36,128 bases of DNA from an uncultured Lachnospiraceae bacterium (GTDB lineage Bacteria; Bacillota; Clostridia; Lachnospirales; Lachnospiraceae): NCBI GenBank assembly GCA_949472775.1, contig CASWVG010000027.1, forward strand, positions 1 to 36,128. Direction: 5' to 3'. This document shows positions 33,190 to 36,128 of the stretch, one piece after another; position 1 is the first letter of the stretch, and each line of letters begins with the position of its first letter. Position numbers and translations under genes: made by a program. Below the pieces are notes generated by a model, which was not told the DNA's origin, did not search any database, and saw only the letters and a program-made list of their open reading frames with translations.

Positions 33190-33732
33190 ATGACCGCTAA
33201 AGATTGTATCGTAGGGCGCAGAAGTATACGGAAATTTAAGGCAGACCCCGTTTCCCACGAGCTTTTGTCCGAGATTGTCGAAACCGCTTCCTACTCTCCG
33301 AGCTGGAAGCACACACAGATTACCCGCTACATTGCCGTAGAGGGCGCATTAAAAGACAAAATTGCCAGAGAGTGCACCACCATGTATCCTCCCAACGGTG
33401 ATATCATTGCGGCGGCTCCCGTACTGATGGCTGTCACTATTATCAAAAACCGCAGCGGTTTTGAGCGTGACGGTTCGTTCAGCACTCCCCGCGGCGACGG
33501 CTGGCAGATGTACGACGCTGGTATCGCATCACAGAGCCTCTGCCTTGCGGCATACGAACAGGGGCTTGGTTCCGTGATCCTCGGTCTTTTTGATCAGAGC
33601 GAGGCAGAGTCTATGTTACAGCTTCCCGAGGACAGAGAACTTGTCGCTCTCATCCCGATCGGTTATCCCGATGAGACGCCTGTTGCTCCCCGTCGCAAAC
33701 CTGTGGAAGAATTGTTATCTTATCTATCATAA
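33190..33732 (+). CDS. Nitroreductase-family flavoprotein
   Basis: 180 aa. It has RRSIRKF near the N-terminus (FMN phosphate contact), TASYSPSWKHTQ, and the conserved AGIASQSLCLAAYEQGLGSVILG helix, ending with PIGYPDETPVAPRRKPVEEL. Expected: FMN-dependent NAD(P)H oxidoreductase; substrate not determined. Start: ATG at 33190 after AAGGAGG. Its last codons are T-rich and its stop lies 4 bases before a strong terminator, followed closely by pyrB. Confidence 0.92.
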   Translation: MTAKDCIVGRRSIRKFKADPVSHELLSEIVETASYSPSWKHTQITRYIAVEGALKDKIARECTTMYPPNGDIIAAAPVLMAVTIIKNRSGFERDGSFSTPRGDGWQMYDAGIASQSLCLAAYEQGLGSVILGLFDQSEAESMLQLPEDRELVALIPIGYPDETPVAPRRKPVEELLSYLS

Positions 33733-33736
33733 ATCT

Positions 33737-33770
33737 AAAAATAGAAGAGAGTTTTCTCTTCTATTTTTTT
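33737..33770 (+). terminator. Terminator / possible attenuator between nitroreductase and pyrB
   Basis: AAAAATAGAAGAGA and TCTCTTCTATTTTT form a 14-bp stem around GTTT, continuing into a run of seven T. Only 31 bases separate it from pyrB, with no promoter visible in that gap. A ribosome finishing the nitroreductase gene would cover the upstream arm. Confidence 0.85.
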
Positions 33771-33801
33771 CGACCATACAGCAAAGGAGTGACGCATCTT
33801 T

Positions 33802-34716
33802 ATGAGACATTTAATGAACCCGCTTGATTTTTCCGTAGAGGAACTGGACAGACTCTTCGATCTGGCAAATCGGATCGAGGCGGATCCTGCAAAATATGCC
33901 CACGCCTGCGACGGCAAAAAACTCGCCACCTGCTTTTACGAACCGAGTACCCGCACACGCTTAAGCTTTGAAGCCGCCATGCTGAATCTGGGCGGACAGG
34001 TTCTCGGCTTTTCCGATGCCGGATCCTCCTCCGCCGCAAAAGGCGAGAGCGTTTCCGACACCATCCGTATCATCTCCTGTTACGCGGACATCTGCGCCAT
34101 GCGGCATCCCAAGGAGGGCGCGCCCATGGTAGCGGCGGAACGCTCCGGTATTCCTGTGATCAACGCCGGCGACGGCGGCCACCAGCACCCTACCCAGACC
34201 CTCACGGATCTGCTCACCATCCGCTCCTTAAAGGGAAGGCTGGGCGGCTTTACCATCGGTCTGTGCGGCGACCTGAAATTCGGACGGACTGTACATTCGC
34301 TGATCAACGCACTGGTCCGCTATTCCGATATCCGTTTCATCTTTATCTCCCCCGAGGAGTTGAAGGTGCCAGACTACATCACGGATATGCTTACGGAAAA
34401 GGATATTCCATACGAGGAGGTCATTCGTCTGGAAGACTGTATGCCGAATCTGGATCTCCTCTACATGACCAGAGTACAGAAAGAGCGTTTCTTCAACGAG
34501 GAGGACTATGTTCGCCTGAAAGACTTCTATATTCTGGACAAAGCGAAACTATCCGCGGCGAAAAAGGAAATGCTGGTGCTCCATCCCCTTCCCCGTGTCA
34601 ACGAGATTTCCGTGGAGGTGGACGACGACCCCCGCGCCGTCTACTTCAAGCAGGCACAATACGGCGTCTATGTCCGGATGGCGCTGATCCTGACCCTGCT
34701 CGGCATTGAACGCTGA
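33802..34716 (+). CDS. pyrB: Aspartate carbamoyltransferase catalytic subunit
   Basis: 304 aa, normal length. Carbamoyl-phosphate site [12 protein letters not shown], then the Lys in [20 protein letters not shown] and the aspartate-binding [12 protein letters not shown] are all intact. Catalyses the first committed step of pyrimidine synthesis. Start: ATG at 33802 with AAAGGAG upstream. pyrI follows 97 bp later. Confidence 0.97.
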   Translation: MRHLMNPLDFSVEELDRLFDLANRIEADPAKYAHACDGKKLATCFYEPSTRTRLSFEAAMLNLGGQVLGFSDAGSSSAAKGESVSDTIRIISCYADICAMRHPKEGAPMVAAERSGIPVINAGDGGHQHPTQTLTDLLTIRSLKGRLGGFTIGLCGDLKFGRTVHSLINALVRYSDIRFIFISPEELKVPDYITDMLTEKDIPYEEVIRLEDCMPNLDLLYMTRVQKERFFNEEDYVRLKDFYILDKAKLSAAKKEMLVLHPLPRVNEISVEVDDDPRAVYFKQAQYGVYVRMALILTLLGIER

Positions 34717-34813
34717 TTATTAAATGTCAGCCGTTATATATTATACTCAAAGTCGCAGCTTTGACTACTGTTTCCGCAATTTCGCATAAAATAATAAAGG
34801 AAGGTATCGCCAT

Positions 34814-35251
34814 ATGTTAAATGTTGGAAAAATTGAGGAAGGTTTTGTTCTCGACCATATTGAAGCGGGCAAAAGCCTTGCGATCTATCATCATCTGAAA
34901 CTGGACAAGCTGGATTGTACGGTGGCGATCATCAAGAACGCCCGCAGCAATAAAATGGGAAAAAAGGATATCCTGAAGGTGGAGTGCGACATCAACACAC
35001 TGAACCTGGATATCCTCGCTTTTATCGATCATAATATCACCGTCAACGTGATCAAGGACGGAGAAATTGTAGATAAGAAGGAGCTGGTGCTCCCCCGCGA
35101 AATCCATAACGTAATCAAATGCAAAAACCCGCGGTGCATCACATCCATTGAGCAGGAACTGCCGCACATCTTCGTGCTGGCGGACGAGGAAAAGGAAATT
35201 TACCGCTGTAAATACTGTGAAGAAAAGGCGGGCAATTCCTCTACGTGGTAA
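34814..35251 (+). CDS. pyrI: Aspartate carbamoyltransferase regulatory subunit
   Basis: 145 aa. The N-terminal nucleotide-binding domain (VLDHIEAGKSLAIY) would bind CTP/ATP. The C-terminal zinc domain has the four cysteines CKNPRC...CKYC that hold it to PyrB. Presence of PyrI means the enzyme is of the regulated class and subject to allosteric control. Start: ATG at 34814 after GGAAGG. Its 3' end overlaps the convergent HD-GYP gene by 11 bp. Confidence 0.96.
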   Translation: MLNVGKIEEGFVLDHIEAGKSLAIYHHLKLDKLDCTVAIIKNARSNKMGKKDILKVECDINTLNLDILAFIDHNITVNVIKDGEIVDKKELVLPREIHNVIKCKNPRCITSIEQELPHIFVLADEEKEIYRCKYCEEKAGNSSTW

Positions 35252-35999
35252 GCGCTCTGCCGCTCTCTGCTTTCTCCTCAAGCTCTCTTCTGGCTTCACA
35301 CAGACAGGAAAGCAGCTTGGGAGAAAACTGACCGCAGTCTCCCCGCACAATCATGTCGTACGCCTCCGCAGCCGTGTACGCGCTCTTATAGCAGCGTTCG
35401 CTGACCAGCGCATCATAGACGTCCGCCAGGGAGACAATCTGCGCCGCAATCGGAATCTCCTCCCCTTCCAGCCCATCGGGGTATCCTCCGCCGTCGTAAC
35501 GCTCGTGATGATGCCGGCAGATCTCATAACTTGCCCTGCCGTATTCCCCTTCCTGTATATCTCCCAGCATGGCAATGATTTCACACCCTTTTGTCGTATG
35601 CGTCTTCATCACCTCAAATTCCTGCGCGGTGAGCTTTCCGGGCTTTAACAGGATGGCGTCCGGGATCGCGATTTTTCCCACATCATGCAAAGCAGCCGCC
35701 GCTGTAATCACATCGACGGCTGTTTTATCCAGTTGATATTCCGGGCAGGCTTTCGCCAGATGCCCTGCAAGGATTCTCGTGAAATCCTTCACACGCTTCA
35801 CATGGTCCCCTGACTCCAGATTCCGGAACTCCACCACATTACTCATGGTTTCTATGATACGTTCATTCATACGCCGCAGTTCCCGCGCCTGCTGCCTAAG
35901 CACGGTGGTCTGCAGTTTTACCAGTTCTTCCAAATGGCGTTTCGTATAAATCCCGCCATCCTTATCATTCGTGCGTGAAACTACGCCCGAATTTTTCAT
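35241..35999 (-). CDS. HD-GYP-type phosphohydrolase
   Basis: 252 aa. A coiled-coil-like N-terminus (about 20-60) precedes an HD domain with ALHDVGKIAIPDAILLKPG, HHHERYDGGGYPDGLEGEEIP and SLADVYDALVSERCYK, the HD-GYP pattern. Expected role: hydrolysis of cyclic di-GMP or related signals, but the activity is not proven. No receiver or membrane domain is present, so control may come from a partner. Start: ATG at 35999 with AGGAAA upstream. A 47-bp repeat lies in its 5' region. Confidence 0.87.
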   Translation of the reverse strand: MKNSGVVSRTNDKDGGIYTKRHLEELVKLQTTVLRQQARELRRMNERIIETMSNVVEFRNLESGDHVKRVKDFTRILAGHLAKACPEYQLDKTAVDVITAAAALHDVGKIAIPDAILLKPGKLTAQEFEVMKTHTTKGCEIIAMLGDIQEGEYGRASYEICRHHHERYDGGGYPDGLEGEEIPIAAQIVSLADVYDALVSERCYKSAYTAAEAYDMIVRGDCGQFSPKLLSCLCEARRELEEKAESGRALTT

Positions 36000-36029
36000 A
36001 CTTTTCCTGCCTTCCCTCACGTAAGACTT

Positions 36030-36076
36030 AGTACTTCTTAACGAAACAGCCTCTGCTGCTGAGTTTTAGAAGTACT
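36030..36076 (+). repeat. 47-bp palindromic intergenic repeat, copy 3
   Basis: Arms AGTACTTCT and AGAAGTACT are perfect inverted copies; the inner part is CAGCCTCTGCTG. Closest to an intact family member in the window. It lies upstream of the HD-GYP gene. Confidence 0.8.
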
Positions 36077-36128
36077 TCTCGCACGCGAGATTTAGTGTTT
36101 CTTGGCGTTCCGTCCTATGATGGAACGT

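Noticed and set aside
33733..33801. PyrR-type binding site before pyrB
   Set aside because: The region is too short and lacks a PyrR-type anti-antiterminator loop sequence; the UTP-type attenuator is the better fit.
34717..34813. Separate promoter or terminator between pyrB and pyrI
   Set aside because: Only a short TCAAAG/CTTTGA hairpin without T-run and AT-rich bases with no convincing -35/-10 pair; pyrI is best treated as co-transcribed with pyrB.
1..36128. CRISPR arrays, prophage, insertion sequences, tRNA or rRNA genes
   Set aside because: No regularly spaced repeats with spacers, phage or transposase proteins, or recognisable stable RNA genes were seen on either strand.

Overview
The window looks like chromosomal DNA of a Lachnospiraceae-type Firmicute (Clostridium cluster XIVa). 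Genes are moderately GC-rich and the spaces between them are clearly AT-rich. Ribosome sites are strong GGAGG types. The gene families fit this group: large hybrid sensor kinases, a dCache chemoreceptor, a PF06541 membrane protein, a DUF815 ATPase and DUF5050. I see no rRNA, tRNA, CRISPR array, prophage or insertion sequence. It is mostly ordinary housekeeping chromosome with a signalling island at the left end.

Region by region. (1) 1-4745, minus strand: two tandem paralogous lipoproteins joining a beta-propeller to a solute-binding domain (the second is cut by the window edge), then a small acidic lipoprotein. (2) 5004-12734, minus: a methyl-accepting chemotaxis protein with a complete amino-acid-binding dCache signature, a membrane hybrid histidine kinase with two receivers, and a soluble PAS hybrid kinase with one receiver. 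(3) 12845-14856, plus, divergent: an OmpR/PhoB-type response regulator and its membrane kinase. (4) 14973-19847: an unrecognised Lys-rich protein, an ABC-F ATPase, a PHP phosphoesterase, a Cof-type HAD phosphatase and a small acidic protein. (5) 19914-26772, minus: maf, then a tight run pheA - DUF815 ATPase - ppx - ppk1. (6) 27047-28084, plus: a membrane-anchored DUF5050 protein. (7) 28193-31877, minus: a folate operon folC-folE-folP-folBK. (8) 32009-36128: a PF06541 membrane protein, a bacterial PH-domain protein, a nitroreductase, pyrB-pyrI and an HD-GYP protein.

The most interesting signal is regulatory. Three promoters share one architecture: two TTTAGAGA-like half-sites repeating every 11 bp, then exactly 9 bp, then a -10 hexamer. 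They lie before the response regulator gene (12787-12820), before the propeller/solute-binding lipoprotein (3956-3989) and before the small acidic lipoprotein (4839-4872). This fits an OmpR/PhoB regulator that controls itself and a set of surface lipoproteins. The site at the regulator also sits beside the putative promoter of the divergent kinase operon, so the whole left 15 kb may be one sensory unit.

Other signals: a family of 47-bp palindromic intergenic repeats (three full copies and one remnant); a second hairpin repeat found twice; a structured pheA leader with a possible 26-codon ORF; a terminator placed just after the nitroreductase stop codon and just before pyrB, arranged like a UTP-sensitive pyrBI attenuator; and 14-bp direct repeats before the chemoreceptor gene.
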